Shown: piece by piece, positions 41,601 to 48,859 of the stretch
Layout of the letters: each line of letters starts with the position of its first letter
How positions within the stretch are numbered: position 1 is the first letter of the stretch
DNA from: an uncultured Lachnospiraceae bacterium
GTDB lineage: Bacteria; Bacillota; Clostridia; Lachnospirales; Lachnospiraceae
NCBI GenBank assembly: GCA_910584585.1
Contig: CAJUBP010000007.1
Location: 29,693 to 93,692 of the forward strand
Reading direction: 5' to 3'
DNA length: 64,000 nt
Translations under genes and position numbers: made by a program
The notes under the pieces: model-generated
Database searches by the model: none
Told to the model about the DNA's origin: nothing
What the model saw: the letters and a program-made list of their open reading frames with translations, nothing else

Positions 41601-44600
41601 TAGACAAGATAACCATAAATGCTCCGGTTTTGAAAGATTTCGAGGGCTGGACCCCTAAGGGCTGGAGTGAAGATCCTGAGGAATATGGCAGCGGCAGTAT
41701 CATCCTAAGGGGCGGAGCATGTACTCTGACAGAAGATACAAAGAATTATTACGGAGTCTATCAGAAAGAAGTTACCCTTTCTTATGCTTCCGCGGATAAA
41801 GAAATCCACGTGTCTGTGCCGAAAGTGAAGAAGTTTTGTTATGCCAATGTTCACGCTGCCATCACATATCAAAAAGCTAAAATTACCCTTGCGGAAGGGC
41901 CGAAGGTGTTCGGTTATACGTTCCAGGGGTGGAGTGAACAGGCGGACGGAGGGGGAACGCTGCAGAAAGCGGGCACAGAGTTTTCCATACAGGAGGATAC
42001 TACGCTGTATGCTGTTTATCAAGAAAAGGACAAGAGAACTTTTACTGCCAATTTTTATTCTGGAAGCCCTGTTCAGAAGGAGACAGAGACGGTAACCTTG
42101 TACGAGCCTGCTGATAAAGGAGAAGTTACAGCGCCGTCGTTAAAAGATTTTTCCGATTGGAAGCCATTAGGGTGGAATAGAAGCAATAAGGCATATGAAG
42201 CCAGCATTGGTGCGGATGAGGAATGTACTTTAACAGAAGACGTTACAGAATTCTGCGGAATCTATGAGAAAGATATTACGCTCACTTATAAAGGAAACGG
42301 CGGAAAACCGGACCTTGAGGCGGAGACAAACCAAAGTTATGCCAATGTGCACAAAGAAGATTCAGATGATGGCGGGGTTTCTTACATAATTCCGGAATTT
42401 ATCCTTACCGGGGAGATACAGCGGGAGAAATATATCCTGGCGGGCTGGAGCAGAGATCAGGACAGTACAGAAGCGGAATATAAAGTAGGAAGCAAACAGA
42501 GATTTGACAAAGATACCATACTTTACGCGGTCTGGAAAGAGATCCCGCCTGAAGAAGCAGTATGGAAGATGGAATATTACTGCCAGAACCTGAAGGGAGA
42601 CGGGTACGATAAGGTAGAAGCAGACACAGAGACATTGACTGGAAAAATTGGAACAGAAGCAGAAATCCGGGAGAAAACTTACCCGGGTTTTAACGTAAAT
42701 TTATCACATCCAGATGGAAAGCGTAAGGGAATCATAGAAGCGGATGGAAGTCTTGTGTTAAAACTTTATTATGACAGGAATATCTATGAAGTGGACTTTG
42801 ACCTGAACGAAAGTGACGGTATTGCCCCGGCTTCCCAAACCGTTCGTTACGGAGACAAGGCAAAAGAACCAGAGGCTCCTGAAAGAACCGGATATCGTTT
42901 CAAAGGGTGGTATAAAGATAAAGGGGGAACGGAGGGCGGCCCGTGGAATTTTAGCAGGCCGGTGGAAGAAAATACAAAGACATTGTATAATACACTTTAC
43001 GCAGTCTGGGAAAAGATCATTCCGGATCCTGATGATCCCGATCCAGATAAGCCAGATCCAGACAATCCCGATCCGGATAAGCCAGATCCGGACAATCCCG
43101 ATCCGGATAAGCCAGATCCAGACAATCCCGATCCGGATAACCCGGATCCAGACAATCCCGATCCGGATAAGCCAGATCCAGACAATCCCGATCCGGATAA
43201 CCCGGATCCAGACAATCCCGATCCGGATAAGCCAGATCCAGGCAATCCCGACCCGGATAACCCAGATCCGGATAATCCCGGTCCAGACGAGCCGGATCCA
43301 GATAAGCCGGATCCAGACAATCCCGGCCCGGACGATCCAGGAGCAGACCCGGGTAATCCAGGAGCAGATCCGGACAACCCAGGTCCAAAACCGGATAACC
43401 CAGGAACAGATCCGGACAGCCCGGATCCGGAATCTCCTGCCGCGGTTTCCTACCAGGTAGAACACTACTGCCAGAACTTGACCGGAGATGAATATACCCG
43501 AATAGACGCCGACACAGAAGCCTTGACCGGAGAACCCGGAACAGAAGCAGTGGCCCAAGGGAAAACCTACCCCGGCTTCACTTTGAATCTGTCTCATCCT
43601 TTGGGAAAACCAAAAGGAACCATAGTAAAGGACGGAAGCCTTGTGCTGAAGCTTTACTACGATCGGATCCTCTACGAGGTGGATTTTAACCTGAACGGAG
43701 GCCGGGGAACCCAGCCGGAGGCCCAGAAAATCCGTTACGGAGGCCTGTTGAAGCAGGCGCCCCAGCCAACAAGAACTGGTTATTATTTTAAAGGCTGGCA
43801 GATCGGAGAGGAACCGGAGGGGGATCTATGGGATTTTGAAAGCCCGGTAGAATATAACACAGGGACATTACATACTACCTTGTATGCCAAGTGGGCGGAC
43901 GAACTGGCTCCGATTCTGGGAGAAGCAGCGTTTACAGAAGGAAGCCGCAATTTTCTGGACTGGCTGCTGCAGAAGGAAAGCATGGTGATTACTGTCCCGG
44001 TGACGGAAGAAGGCAGCGGCCTTGCGAAAGCGGAATATCTGCTGTTGGCAGAGGACGGCGCTGAAAAAGAGGGGGAGGCTTGGTTTGATGAAGTCCGCTC
44101 CATTTCTCCCGCCGCTGCGGCGTATGGAAGCGGCGCTGCAGTACTTAGAAGGGTGCAGGCGGAAGGAGAGCGGGGAAAATACAACGCAAGAATTGCCATT
44201 GAAGAGGAATTTAAGGGAAAGGTGTATCTGACCTGCACCGATCATGCCGGAAACAGATCCGCTCAGAAAATTTTGACTGCCAAAGGGGGCGGGGTTATTG
44301 TAGAGGAAAACGCACCGGAAATCTATTTTTCCAATACCGGAGAATCCGCCGGCGGAAAGCCTCTGAAAGTGAAAGTACAGGTCAAAGATGATATGGAAGG
44401 ACATGTGTCCGGCGGAATTTCCTGTATTATCTATCATGTGGACGGAGGGAAGAAGAAATCCCTTCCGGATGAAGAGTTTGCCCAGAAGCTGGTGGAGGAA
44501 TATGAGTTTGCGGTGAAAATCAAAGGGGAAGGCGCTCATACCCTCCGGGTGGAAGCCAGGGATCACGGAGGGAATGAAAGCGCGGCGGAAGTGGCGCTGC

Positions 44601-44971
44601 GTATTCAGGAGAAGAAAGACGCGCCGGTGCAAACCCCGGTTCCGAAAGATCCCCAAACCCCTGGAAGAAACGGAACTCCCCTGGGAGCTGAGCCGAAAAC
44701 GGGAGAAGGAAGTCAGGTCAAAATCTTTGCTACCCTGGCCATGATTGCGGGCTTTGGCTACCTTTTGCTGTATTTTGAAGGAGAAAATGGAATTACAGAG
44801 CAGGAAAAAGAGGAAATCATTTACCGGCTGGTGGCCTGGGCGAAAAAGGGCGGAAGCCTCCGCAGACTCTTTGGCCTGGCAGCTATTTTCCTGTTTCTGA
44901 TGTATTACCATAGTATTGGAAAGAGCGTGGATGTGGAGTGGAAAGAAATTCGAATGAATGAAACGAGGTGA
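38618..44971 (+). CDS. Giant cell-surface protein: beta-helix, InlB-like repeats, Pro-Asp stalk
   Basis: The 2117-residue secreted protein has a long signal sequence (LVSALLSLCLLLASLPVEFY, residues about 28-47). Residues 120-240 are acidic with 15-residue repeats. Residues 370-790 form a right-handed beta-helix of about eleven coils, each with Cys-x-Ile-x-x-Cys and GGA. Residues 890-1465 hold InlB/Listeria-Bacteroides-type repeats (LYPVYEKRKFSADFYSG, YRFKGWYKD). Residues 1467-1606 are a PDPDNP/PDPDKP stalk. Residues 1611-1757 repeat a module found before the stalk (EHYCQNLTGDEYTRIDAD). An Ig-like region follows. Near the end is EPKTGEGSQ, a sortase-type signal, before a membrane segment and, unusually, about 60 more residues with a second one. 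It is probably an adhesin. Confidence 0.85.
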   Translation: MKKKRENFLEKLLQQKRHPIRPKLVSALLSLCLLLASLPVEFYGFQVRAEGQEYKILSFSELPEEVRSQNVEPGTPLEELNLPKTLEAVCVPLQYEEPEPGERQEQAEMNTETKGTDLDGQGEMEGLFSDAKRSQEEEGESLPPVTERNQEEGGELPASDAEERPEEEMGTSASDGEIKPEEEMETPVSGGETEPEEELETPASGGETEPEEELELPASGGETEPEPEGGIQTPAPGAEGDLVEQPPQEPGETPQEQPETGSAAEETVAIEHIAWNSVFAYDSEKEGTYVFVPVLPEGYVLGDGVSLPEIQIAVEGEESQKEEKEGKSAAGEGKRNRRKAAEELEEEYGSWGKERALADSDSEVISVDTVWDTSKTLFGGELVIEEGATLTLNDRLTIRGIVTIRGGGTIARGKSGAGIVVEENGFLTVQDMIVDGKNLVASVPILDINKGKLAMKGSAVQNCRATLPNMKRGGIVRCSGGTLIAEDGCVIQNCSSGRGGEIGIVDGGTAYLRNSRIERCSSDSQDSVGAIYCDRSAVTLEDGCVIRDCTAVDGAAIYGFFSTVTLQNGCVIQDCTAEDGAAIGLWSDSTGNLKDVRIERCSAKRYGGAIGCYYGSELIMEAGCVIRDCDSAEGGAICLKSAKMMSMRDCTIENCDGSLGGAVSMTGRSSANLKNCKIKDCKGFCGGAIYCEKKGTVTMEEGCVIEGCTIRSANGQGGALCLVDSTADIRDCKIKGCSADSNGKGGGICCADSNVSLKDCKVEGCTATTGGAVFISKHETEDGHFAVYDNVKFGGGQTTSNKDSVYLQTIPYGGYTFISDIEVGTDLSYPVPVYLEGREGYVIAEGTGGHQLTIEDLKKLFVVDVNGNKWYKKLDTDQNQIYLTLTDPEYYFRVFYYDVDGKVTDDMKYSSGEIAAIRSVKDFASPIPNQERFLGWSKKQGADKVDYTGGENVEITEDIHLYPVYEKRKFSADFYSGGPDLSAPVHQEREAGEDVDKITINAPVLKDFEGWTPKGWSEDPEEYGSGSIILRGGACTLTEDTKNYYGVYQKEVTLSYASADKEIHVSVPKVKKFCYANVHAAITYQKAKITLAEGPKVFGYTFQGWSEQADGGGTLQKAGTEFSIQEDTTLYAVYQEKDKRTFTANFYSGSPVQKETETVTLYEPADKGEVTAPSLKDFSDWKPLGWNRSNKAYEASIGADEECTLTEDVTEFCGIYEKDITLTYKGNGGKPDLEAETNQSYANVHKEDSDDGGVSYIIPEFILTGEIQREKYILAGWSRDQDSTEAEYKVGSKQRFDKDTILYAVWKEIPPEEAVWKMEYYCQNLKGDGYDKVEADTETLTGKIGTEAEIREKTYPGFNVNLSHPDGKRKGIIEADGSLVLKLYYDRNIYEVDFDLNESDGIAPASQTVRYGDKAKEPEAPERTGYRFKGWYKDKGGTEGGPWNFSRPVEENTKTLYNTLYAVWEKIIPDPDDPDPDKPDPDNPDPDKPDPDNPDPDKPDPDNPDPDNPDPDNPDPDKPDPDNPDPDNPDPDNPDPDKPDPGNPDPDNPDPDNPGPDEPDPDKPDPDNPGPDDPGADPGNPGADPDNPGPKPDNPGTDPDSPDPESPAAVSYQVEHYCQNLTGDEYTRIDADTEALTGEPGTEAVAQGKTYPGFTLNLSHPLGKPKGTIVKDGSLVLKLYYDRILYEVDFNLNGGRGTQPEAQKIRYGGLLKQAPQPTRTGYYFKGWQIGEEPEGDLWDFESPVEYNTGTLHTTLYAKWADELAPILGEAAFTEGSRNFLDWLLQKESMVITVPVTEEGSGLAKAEYLLLAEDGAEKEGEAWFDEVRSISPAAAAYGSGAAVLRRVQAEGERGKYNARIAIEEEFKGKVYLTCTDHAGNRSAQKILTAKGGGVIVEENAPEIYFSNTGESAGGKPLKVKVQVKDDMEGHVSGGISCIIYHVDGGKKKSLPDEEFAQKLVEEYEFAVKIKGEGAHTLRVEARDHGGNESAAEVALRIQEKKDAPVQTPVPKDPQTPGRNGTPLGAEPKTGEGSQVKIFATLAMIAGFGYLLLYFEGENGITEQEKEEIIYRLVAWAKKGGSLRRLFGLAAIFLFLMYYHSIGKSVDVEWKEIRMNETR
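39087..39300 (+). repeat. 45-bp in-frame tandem repeats in the surface-protein gene
   Basis: Units starting at about 39092, 39137, 39182, 39227 and 39272 each encode 15 residues of the type SGGETEPEEELETPA. The last three are nearly identical and the first two more diverged. The number of units could vary between strains. Confidence 0.85.
43018..43435 (+). repeat. 18-bp Pro-Asp stalk repeats
   Basis: Short units such as gatccagacaatcccgat, coding for PDPDNP and PDPDKP, are repeated more than 20 times. Blocks of several units are identical, for example around 43090 and 43165. Towards the end the units change to NPGADP. The regular spacing is ideal for slippage, so stalk length is probably variable. 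Confidence 0.9.
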
Positions 44972-45360
44972 TTGCTTTGGAAGCAAAATACCATATGACG
45001 CGGGAAGAGAACATTTTCGTCGCTAAAAGGAATATTGTGGATTACATTTGGAAGAGCGCAAGGCTGGAGGGACTGGCTGTAACCTACCCGGACACGGAGG
45101 CTATCTATAACGGCATGAGTGTCCAGGGGGTTAAGGTGTCAGATATTGTGGCGGTGAATAACCTGAAACATGCCTGGCAGTTTGTTTTGGATACTCTGGA
45201 CTACCCTACAGATTATCCCTTTGTATGCAGAATTAACCAGTGTGTCGGGCGCTGACCATGACGCTCTATCTTGTACGGAAGCAGATGTTTTTAGACGGCA
45301 ATAAGCGGACATCTATGCTGGCGGGCAACCATGTGATGAATTCATTCCGCTAATTTATAA
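44968..45360 (+). pseudogene. Fic/DOC-family pseudogene
   Basis: The first frame (44968-45255) reads NIVDYIWKSARLEGLAVTYP and SDIVAVNNLKHAWQFVLDTL, the N-terminal half of a Fic-type protein. After a stop at 45255 another frame continues with LDGNKRTSMLAGNHVM near 45295-45337, the end of the Fic active-site loop (usual form FxDGNxRT). The His-containing start of that motif is lost at the break. The sequence then diverges at 45340. Fic enzymes transfer AMP or related groups to proteins; this one cannot be functional. Confidence 0.75.
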
Positions 45361-45394
45361 TGGACCAGGGATTGTAAATATCCGCCTGTCTGGG

Positions 45395-45536
45395 GAAGAC
45401 AACAGCGGAATGTACTGGCTTACCGGTTCCCAGAAATTCCACATGATGAAAAATGTATCTGCTTCATTTGTTATCATTTGCAAAATATGTGGAGGAACTT
45501 ATGACAACCATCAAAGATATTGCAAATCACATTTTT
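45395..45536 (+). pseudogene. Fragment of a DUF4143/AAA_14-type ATPase
   Basis: A short frame reads NSGMYWLTGSQKFHMMKNVS. This is the sensor-like block (WLTGSQ, MMKNVS) of the same ATPase family that is broken at 5970-6270. Neither the Walker motifs nor the C-terminal domain is nearby. It joins the Fic pseudogene on the left and a LacI-like stub on the right. Confidence 0.6.
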
Positions 45537-45545
45537 AGTGTCTGA
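45501..45545 (+). pseudogene. 14-residue LacI-type HTH stub
   Basis: GTGGAGGAACTT precedes ATG 45501, which encodes TTIKDIANHIFSV and then stops. The first eight residues are the classic start of LacI-family repressors (MTTIKDIA). The ribosome binding site is retained, but the helix-turn-helix and all later parts are missing. Confidence 0.5.
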
Positions 45546-45569
45546 TAAAGCCCATTCCATGAAGTTCAT

Positions 45570-45619
45570 TTGATTTTTCTTTGGCAGTCGCATATAATAC
45601 CAGTAGGGAAATCCCTACT
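45570..45619 (+). promoter_or_regulatory. Promoter and palindromic operator of the AbrB-PIN pair
   Basis: TTGATT (45570-45575) and TATAAT (45593-45598) are 17 bp apart. Immediately downstream, at the expected transcription start, is the palindrome agtaggga-aa-tccctact (45602-45619). The position suits autorepression by the AbrB-type antitoxin. Confidence 0.7.
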
Positions 45620-45644
45620 TTCCATATTTCAGGAGGTGAAAGAT

Positions 45645-45920
45645 ATGTTAGCAAACGCTTTTGTTGACAACGCAAAGGTCATGGCCAAAGGGCAGGTCAC
45701 AATCCCAAAAGATGTCCGTGAAGTGCTTGGCGTGGCAAGCGGAGACCGTATTTCTTTTATTGTGGAGGGTGGCACTGTCCGTATCGTTAATTCGGCTGTC
45801 TATGCCATGCAGATGCTCCAGGGGGAAATGGCAGGCGAAGCAGAGCGGGCCGGTCTCACATCTGACGATGATGTTATGGCGCTTGTAAAAGAATTGAGAA
45901 ATGAGGACGAAAACGCATGA
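45645..45920 (+). CDS. AbrB/SpoVT-family antitoxin
   Basis: The 91-residue protein has the swapped-hairpin AbrB domain at residues 10-50: AKGQVTIPKDVREVLGVASG followed by DRISFIVEGGTVRIV. The C-terminal helix region (GEMAGEAERAGLTSDDDVM) would bind the toxin. AGGAGG lies 8 bp before ATG 45645. The gene overlaps the PIN gene by 4 bp. It is expected to bind its own operator at 45602-45619 and repress the pair. Confidence 0.85.
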   Translation: MLANAFVDNAKVMAKGQVTIPKDVREVLGVASGDRISFIVEGGTVRIVNSAVYAMQMLQGEMAGEAERAGLTSDDDVMALVKELRNEDENA

Positions 45921-46231
45921 GGGTTCTGATTGATACGAACGTCCTCATATCTGCTGCATTAAGCGCAAACGGCGTTCCTTATCAGGCTTATGTAAAAGCG
46001 GCCTCTTATCCTAACCACGGATTGATCTGTGAGCAGAATGTGGACGAAATGAAACGGATATTCAATAAAAAATTCCCCAAACGTCTGGCGGCATTGGACA
46101 AATTTCTTTCAATAGCCTTACTGACCCTGGAATTAGTACCCATCCCAACAGACGAAAACACGTATTTTCTGGAATCAGGTTTGGAGAATCCAACGATTAT
46201 GACGCCGGCTGAATTTCTTGGCATGGAATAA
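45917..46231 (+). CDS. PIN-domain toxin with internal deletion
   Basis: The N-terminal part LIDTNVLISAALSANGVPYQ is a PIN nuclease start with the first catalytic Asp at residue 6. QNVDEMKRIFNKKF has the next acidic position. After PTDEN at about residue 81 the sequence jumps to YFLESGLENPTIMTPAEFL, the usual C-terminal end. Complete members of this COG1569-type family are about 135-140 residues. This one has 104 and lacks the segment that normally carries the remaining acidic residues (RDxxD and GDxDF type). The reading frame is kept. It is probably inactive as a nuclease. Confidence 0.75.
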   Translation: MRVLIDTNVLISAALSANGVPYQAYVKAASYPNHGLICEQNVDEMKRIFNKKFPKRLAALDKFLSIALLTLELVPIPTDENTYFLESGLENPTIMTPAEFLGME

Positions 46232-46247
46232 AAACAGCTTTGTATGG

Positions 46248-46285
46248 CAGGACCGGAAACTGTAAAAGCTTCCGGTCCTGTCCTT
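46248..46285 (+). terminator. Rho-independent terminator after the toxin gene
   Basis: Arms caggaccggaa (46248-46258) and ttccggtcctg (46270-46280) are followed by tccttttac. The remainder to 46500 contains no recognisable gene. Confidence 0.75.
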
Positions 46286-46499
46286 TTACATCTGCCGCCC
46301 CACTTCATACCAGATTTCATGCTGAATTTAGTCAATGTAGCCCACTACACCTTCGAAATCCAGCATAAAATCTGATATAAATTGGGACCACATCTTGCGG
46401 AAAGCCATTGTCCACCAATGCTTTGATTTGTACCAGTCTATGAATCACATATAGGTTTTACTGCATATTGCACAAAAATATTCCAGTACTTTTGTGAAT

Positions 46500-46580
46500 T
46501 ATTTTGATTGAAAATGATTGAAAATGGTGATATCATACAATTACAGTCAAAAACAACAGAAAACAATCAAAATCATTCAA
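46500..46580 (+). promoter_or_regulatory. Repeated operator-like sites upstream of the DeoR-type regulator
   Basis: tgattgaaaa occurs twice in tandem (from 46505 and 46515). Inverted relatives caatcaaaat and cattcaaac lie at about 46564-46580. TACAAT at 46536-46541 may be the -10. Such repeats are typical of DeoR/FruR-type autoregulated promoters. Confidence 0.5.
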
Positions 46581-46593
46581 ACGAGGAACAAAA

Positions 46594-47367
46594 ATGCTGT
46601 TAGAAAAAAGATTGGGCGAAATTCTGAAATTAGTGGAGAAGAACGGCAGCGTTACCGTACAGGAACTGACCGAATATCTGAAAGCTTCTGAGTCCACCAT
46701 CCGAAGGGATTTATGTTTGCTGGATGAAGAGGGAAAGCTGAATAAGGTGCACGGAGGCGCCACCGCCATCAACGCCTCTTATGCCAGCGCAAAGGATGTG
46801 GAGGTGGAGTACCGCAAGAATCTGAAGCGGGAAGAGAAAGCGGAAATAGCCAGATACGCGGCCGCTCTGATTCAGCCGGATGATTTGGTTTATCTGGACG
46901 CCGGAACCACCACAGAGCGTGTCATTGATTTCATTACGGAGAAACGGGCTGTATATGTGACCAATGCCATCGGCCATGCCAAGCGTCTGGTGCAGGCCGG
47001 ATGCGAAGCCCATATTCTGGGCGGGAAGTTCAAGCTGTCCACAGAGGCTGTGGTGGGAATTGAAACGGTATCCGAATTAGAGAAGTTCAACTTTACCATC
47101 GGTTTTATCGGCACCAACGGGATCAGCCGCAAAGCGGGATTTTCCACGCCGGACATTGACGAGGCCATGGTGAAGCGCAGGGCGGTGATGCAGTGCCGCA
47201 GACCCTATATTTTGGGGGATTCCGGCAAATTCAACCAGATTTCGCCGGTCACCTTTGCCGGAATTGAAGATGCAGAGCTGATTACTACGGAAATCAAACA
47301 CGATGGTTTCCGGGAGTTAAAGAATATTATTGAAACAACAGGAAAACAGGAAAGGAGCACATTATGA
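46594..47367 (+). CDS. fruR: DeoR/GlpR-family regulator of fructose metabolism
   Basis: The 257-residue repressor has the DeoR helix-turn-helix at residues 1-57 (KNGSVTVQELTEYLKASEST, IRRDLCLLDEEGKLNKVHGG). The C-terminal sugar-phosphate sensing domain includes VYLDAGTTTERVIDFITEKR, IGFIGTNGISRKAGFSTPDI and LGDSGKFNQISPVTFA. The gene overlaps fruK by 4 bp, so the effector is likely fructose 1-phosphate or fructose 1,6-bisphosphate. It probably binds the repeats at 46500-46580. Confidence 0.85.
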   Translation: MLLEKRLGEILKLVEKNGSVTVQELTEYLKASESTIRRDLCLLDEEGKLNKVHGGATAINASYASAKDVEVEYRKNLKREEKAEIARYAAALIQPDDLVYLDAGTTTERVIDFITEKRAVYVTNAIGHAKRLVQAGCEAHILGGKFKLSTEAVVGIETVSELEKFNFTIGFIGTNGISRKAGFSTPDIDEAMVKRRAVMQCRRPYILGDSGKFNQISPVTFAGIEDAELITTEIKHDGFRELKNIIETTGKQERSTL

Positions 47368-48275
47368 TTTACACAGTAACCTTTAATCCGAGTCTGGACT
47401 ACATAGTAAGCGTCGATGACTTTACCCTGGGACGGGTGAACCGTACCACGAAGGAACTGGTATATCCCGGCGGAAAGGGTGTCAATGTCTCTCTGGTGCT
47501 GAAGAATCTGGGAATGGAGAATACAGCCCTCGGGTTCACAGCCGGATTTACCGGAACGGAAATTGAACGGGGATTGAAAGAGTGGGGATGTCTGACGGAT
47601 TTTATCCGGATTCCCGAAGGAATGTCCAGAATCAACATGAAGCTGCGTTCCAGGGAAGAAAGCGAGATCAACGGACAGGGCCCGAAGATTTCAGAGGAAG
47701 CTCTGGAAGAGCTTTATAAGAAGCTGGATGCTATGGAGCCGGAAGATGTGCTGGTGCTGGCAGGAAGCATTCCCAACAGCATGCCGGATTCTAGCTATGA
47801 GCAGATTCTGGCGAGAGTGCAGGACAAAAATATCCGGGCCGTGGTGGACGCCACCGGTGATTTGCTGGTAAATGTATTGAAATACCATCCGTTTTTGATT
47901 AAGCCCAACAACCATGAGCTGGAAGAGATTTTCCATGTGCCCATGGACAGCCAGGAAACCATTGTAAATCACGCAAAGAAAATGCAGGAAATGGGGGCGC
48001 AGAATGTGCTGATTTCCATGGCCGGCGACGGAGCAATCCTTGTGGCGGCGGACGGAAGCGTTTGGCAGAGCCCTGCGCCGAAGGGAAAGGTTGTGAATTC
48101 CGTGGGAGCGGGAGATTCCATGGTGGCAGGATTTATCACTGGATATTTAAAGAGCAAAAGCTATGAAGAAGCCTTCCATATGGGCATCTGCACCGGCAGC
48201 GCCAGCGCGTTTTCAGAACGGCTGGCAACTCAGGAAGAGGTGGACGGGATTTTAGAGCAGATGGGGTGGCGATAA
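47364..48275 (+). CDS. fruK: 1-phosphofructokinase
   Basis: The 303-residue PfkB-family kinase converts fructose 1-phosphate to fructose 1,6-bisphosphate. YTVTFNPSLDYIVSVDDF at the start, VYPGGKGVNVSLVLKNLG in the substrate region and VNSVGAGDSMVAGFITGYL with the catalytic Asp identify it. AATKPN-type sequence appears as LIKPNNHELEEIF. It overlaps fruR by ATGA. A fructose-specific EII gene (fruA), which commonly follows, is absent; ptsH follows instead. Tagatose-6-phosphate kinase is the main alternative but the context favours FruK. Confidence 0.85.
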   Translation: MIYTVTFNPSLDYIVSVDDFTLGRVNRTTKELVYPGGKGVNVSLVLKNLGMENTALGFTAGFTGTEIERGLKEWGCLTDFIRIPEGMSRINMKLRSREESEINGQGPKISEEALEELYKKLDAMEPEDVLVLAGSIPNSMPDSSYEQILARVQDKNIRAVVDATGDLLVNVLKYHPFLIKPNNHELEEIFHVPMDSQETIVNHAKKMQEMGAQNVLISMAGDGAILVAADGSVWQSPAPKGKVVNSVGAGDSMVAGFITGYLKSKSYEEAFHMGICTGSASAFSERLATQEEVDGILEQMGWR

Positions 48276-48303
48276 AAAGGAGAAACCATCTGCAGAAACC
48301 ATC

Positions 48304-48332
48304 TGGAAAAATTAAGACAAATATATTATAAT
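48304..48332 (+). promoter_or_regulatory. Promoter of ptsH
   Basis: TGGAAA (48304-48309) and TATAAT (48327-48332) are 17 bp apart, 34 bp before ATG 48366, with AAAGGAG as ribosome binding site. Confidence 0.6.
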
Positions 48333-48365
48333 ACAGTTACTATAAAAGAAAAGGAGAATAAGATT

Positions 48366-48623
48366 ATGAAAACATTTGACTACACCATCACAGATCCGGA
48401 AGGAATCCATGCAAGACCAGCAGGGCTTTTTGTCAAGGAAGCAGGCAAATTCGCAAGCAAGATTACCATCGCAAAAGACGGCAAAGAAGTGGACGCCAAA
48501 AGAATCTTTGGGATCATGAGCCTTGGCGTAAAAAAAGATAATACAGTAACTTTGAAAATCGAGGGCGACGACGAAGAAGCGGCATGTACTGCATTAGAGG
48601 CGTTTTTTAAAGAAAATTTGTAA
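48366..48623 (+). CDS. ptsH: HPr phosphocarrier protein with Arg46
   Basis: The 85-residue protein carries phosphate from Enzyme I to PTS permeases. The phospho-accepting His15 is in GIHARPAG. The usual regulatory Ser46 is Arg (VDAKRIFGIMSLG), so this HPr cannot be phosphorylated there by HPr kinase. The rest of the region 46-55 is conserved. It sits between fruK and ptsI with its own promoter. A stem-loop with arms aaagccgg (48648-48655) and ccggcttt (48662-48669) follows. Confidence 0.95.
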   Translation: MKTFDYTITDPEGIHARPAGLFVKEAGKFASKITIAKDGKEVDAKRIFGIMSLGVKKDNTVTLKIEGDDEEAACTALEAFFKENL

Positions 48624-48686
48624 AAAGAATCAGGGACAGGTGATTGTAAAGCCGGAAGCTGCCGGCTTTGCGATTGCCTGAATTAT

Positions 48687-48840
48687 TATGAAAGCAAAAG
48701 CTTCCATGCTATGGATGGGCATACGGCTCGCCGGCCGGCATGCAGAGCGAGATGGAAGTTTCTTATGAAAACAAAAGCTTCCACGCTACGGATGGGCATA
48801 CGGCCCGCCGGCCGGCATGCAGAGCGGGATGGAAGTTTTA
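48687..48840. repeat. Two tandem 77-bp repeats between ptsH and ptsI
   Basis: Units 48687-48763 and 48764-48840 differ at only a few positions. Each contains cttcca near its start, a palindromic gccggccggc centre and tggaag near its end, so each can fold back on itself. There is no coding frame. The second unit ends just before the ptsI ribosome binding site. A read-through control or processing function for the pts transcript is conceivable. Confidence 0.85.
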
Positions 48841-48859
48841 GATAGAAAGGAGAAGCCAA

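Noticed and set aside
42997..43377. Long minus-strand open frame of Gly-Ser-Leu repeats within the surface-protein gene
   Set aside because: It is the antisense reading of the Pro-Asp stalk repeats. It has no ribosome binding site, and other frames across the repeats are equally open for the same reason.
43018..43435. Regular short repeats considered as a CRISPR array
   Set aside because: The repeats are contiguous, in frame and coding, with no unique spacers. No cas genes are present.
48687..48840. Tandem repeats considered as a minimal CRISPR or riboswitch
   Set aside because: There are only two head-to-tail copies with no spacer, and no known riboswitch pattern was recognised.
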